Below, piece by piece: positions 63,208 through 64,000 of a stretch of 64,000 bases of DNA. The first letter of the stretch is position 1; the number at the start of each line of letters is the position of its first letter. The translations under genes and the position numbers were made by a program. The notes below the pieces were generated by a model, which saw only the letters and a program-made list of their open reading frames with translations, searched no databases and had not been told where the DNA came from. Origin of the DNA: Acidobacteriota bacterium (lineage in GTDB: Bacteria; Acidobacteriota; JAAYUB01). The DNA is taken from the NCBI GenBank assembly GCA_016935015.1, contig JAFGRT010000145.1, positions 1 through 64,000 of the forward strand, in the 5' to 3' direction.

Positions 63208-63410
63208 TTTCACCGGTTCTCTTCCTTTCCGTCACATCCATCATACCAGCCGACGGCCGGCAGAACAATTTTTTCTGATGATGAAAATCCGCGAAGTGAT
63301 TCCGATTCCGGCACGTCGCGGAAAAAAACTGAAACCTTCGGCGGGGTGATGGATTAGACACTCGGACAGGCCGTCGGAGAGGCAAAGTGTATTCAGCACA
63401 GAACGTTTTC

Positions 63411-63439
63411 TTGAAAATTATCATCAGATTGCATAGACT
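63411..63439 (+). promoter_or_regulatory. Promoter of the gene at 63497
   Basis: The -35 TTGAAA (63411-63416) and -10 TAGACT (63434-63439) are separated by 17 bp; an AT-rich patch surrounds the -35 box. Confidence 0.5.
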
Positions 63440-63496
63440 GCGAAAGGCGCGCTCCGGCCGCCCGTCTCGTATTCCAGATCCGTAACGGAGGGACTC

Positions 63497-64000
63497 ATGA
63501 ATTTGTCCAGTTGGCATATACCGCCAGTTCGGCGGACCGGCAGCCGGCGATCGATCCGGCCGGCCGTGATCGGGTTGCTGGTTATGCTGGGATTATCCAC
63601 CGCGGTGATGGCCCAGATCAGCCAGGGCGGCACCCCGTACAGCTTTCAGAAAAACCTGACCTCGCCCGTGGATACCATCACCCTGCCCCGGGTGGACACC
63701 CAGGCCTTGCTGGCCGAGGACGAGGTGGAGGCGACCCTGGGCCTTCCCTTCCGCTTCGGCTATCCCCACGAGGTGGACCTGGGCCTGGACAACGCCGGCA
63801 CCTGGGAGGAGCTGCCCGACGGCGGCCTGCTGTGGCGCCTGCGCCTGGTCTGCCCTGACGCCTACTCCATCAACCTGATTTTTTCGGAATACGATCTGCC
63901 GGCCGGCGCCGCGCTCTTCCTCTACGACGACGAAAATCGAACCCTGCTGGGATCGTTTACCCGCCGCAACAACAAGGCCCACGGCCAGTTCGCTACCGCC
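63497..64000 (+). CDS. Exported protein, N-terminal part of a lysyl-endopeptidase-like protease (partial)
   Basis: The frame opens at ATG 63497 with GGAGGGA upstream and runs off the right edge after 168 codons. A basic start and hydrophobic segment (AVIGLLVMLGLSTAVMAQ) form a signal peptide. The following region contains LGLDNAGTWEELPDGGLLWRLRLVCPDAYSINLIFSEYDLPAGAALFLYDD and GSFTRRNNKAHGQFATA. This is the pattern of the pro-domain preceding trypsin-like lysyl endopeptidases in secreted bacterial proteins. The catalytic domain is outside the window, so the call rests on the pro-region only. Confidence 0.7.
   Translation, partial: MNLSSWHIPPVRRTGSRRSIRPAVIGLLVMLGLSTAVMAQISQGGTPYSFQKNLTSPVDTITLPRVDTQALLAEDEVEATLGLPFRFGYPHEVDLGLDNAGTWEELPDGGLLWRLRLVCPDAYSINLIFSEYDLPAGAALFLYDDENRTLLGSFTRRNNKAHGQFATA

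Overview
The window is GC-rich bacterial chromosome, densely packed with long genes. Several families point to a Gram-negative bacterium of the Acidobacteriota / Deltaproteobacteria / FCB-like type: DUF5916 outer-membrane-type barrels, a tricorn-like S41 protease, S9 oligopeptidases, a MacB/FtsX-like permease with a cytoplasmic prefix next to a PadR regulator, an FHA-SpoIIE phosphatase, TrmFO, and sigma-54 enhancer-binding regulation. I cannot fix the phylum from the sequence alone. There is no phage, insertion sequence, CRISPR array or rRNA. One tRNA (Gln, CUG anticodon) is present.

Layout. 1-8434 (minus): a sigma-54 regulatory module consisting of an NtrC-type regulator, a MASE1/PAS histidine kinase and a CheY-like receiver. 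The receiver has a textbook -24/-12 promoter with two upstream dyads and is followed at once by a very large exported surface protein that runs off the left edge. 8.8-11.3 kb (plus): GNAT acetyltransferase, a frameshifted small membrane protein and an HD-GYP protein. 11.3-17.8 kb (minus): SAM hydrolase, a hyper-acidic protein, an FHA-GAF-SpoIIE phosphatase, ClpB and GrpE, the last with a near-perfect sigma-54 promoter. 18.0-24.2 kb (plus): TrmFO, ClC channel, exported transglutaminase, RluA-type pseudouridine synthase. 24.4-29.6 kb (minus): methyltransferase, a core-binding-domain-like small protein, TPR protein, rhodanese/MauE pair and a PilZ-like protein whose promoter carries a CRP-type site at -41.5. 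tRNA-Gln follows at 29.9 kb.

30.1-37.7 kb (minus) is a compact operon: exported gingipain-like C25 peptidase, PqqD-like protein, radical SAM/SPASM enzyme, a 56-residue Cys-containing precursor peptide, an HPr-kinase-like ATPase and an S26-type peptidase. I read it as a ribosomal-peptide (RiPP) maturation locus in which a surface protease is the first gene. 37.9-49.8 kb: tricorn protease, DUF5916 protein, VOC protein, ECF sigma factor with two membrane partners, permease plus PadR. 50.7-62.8 kb: NRDE protein, radical SAM enzyme, dockerin-like exported protein, GH92 mannosidase, second DUF5916 protein, thioesterase, a glycosyltransferase fragment and an S9 peptidase.

62.98-63.21 kb (minus) holds the most striking small gene: a 74-residue two-helix membrane protein whose frame is broken only by one TGA. 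The TGA falls where related DUF6132-like proteins have a conserved Cys, and is followed 17 nt later by a hairpin with a GGUC loop, the layout of a bacterial SECIS. I read it as a previously unannotated selenoprotein. The right edge cuts an exported protein that looks like a lysyl-endopeptidase-type protease.
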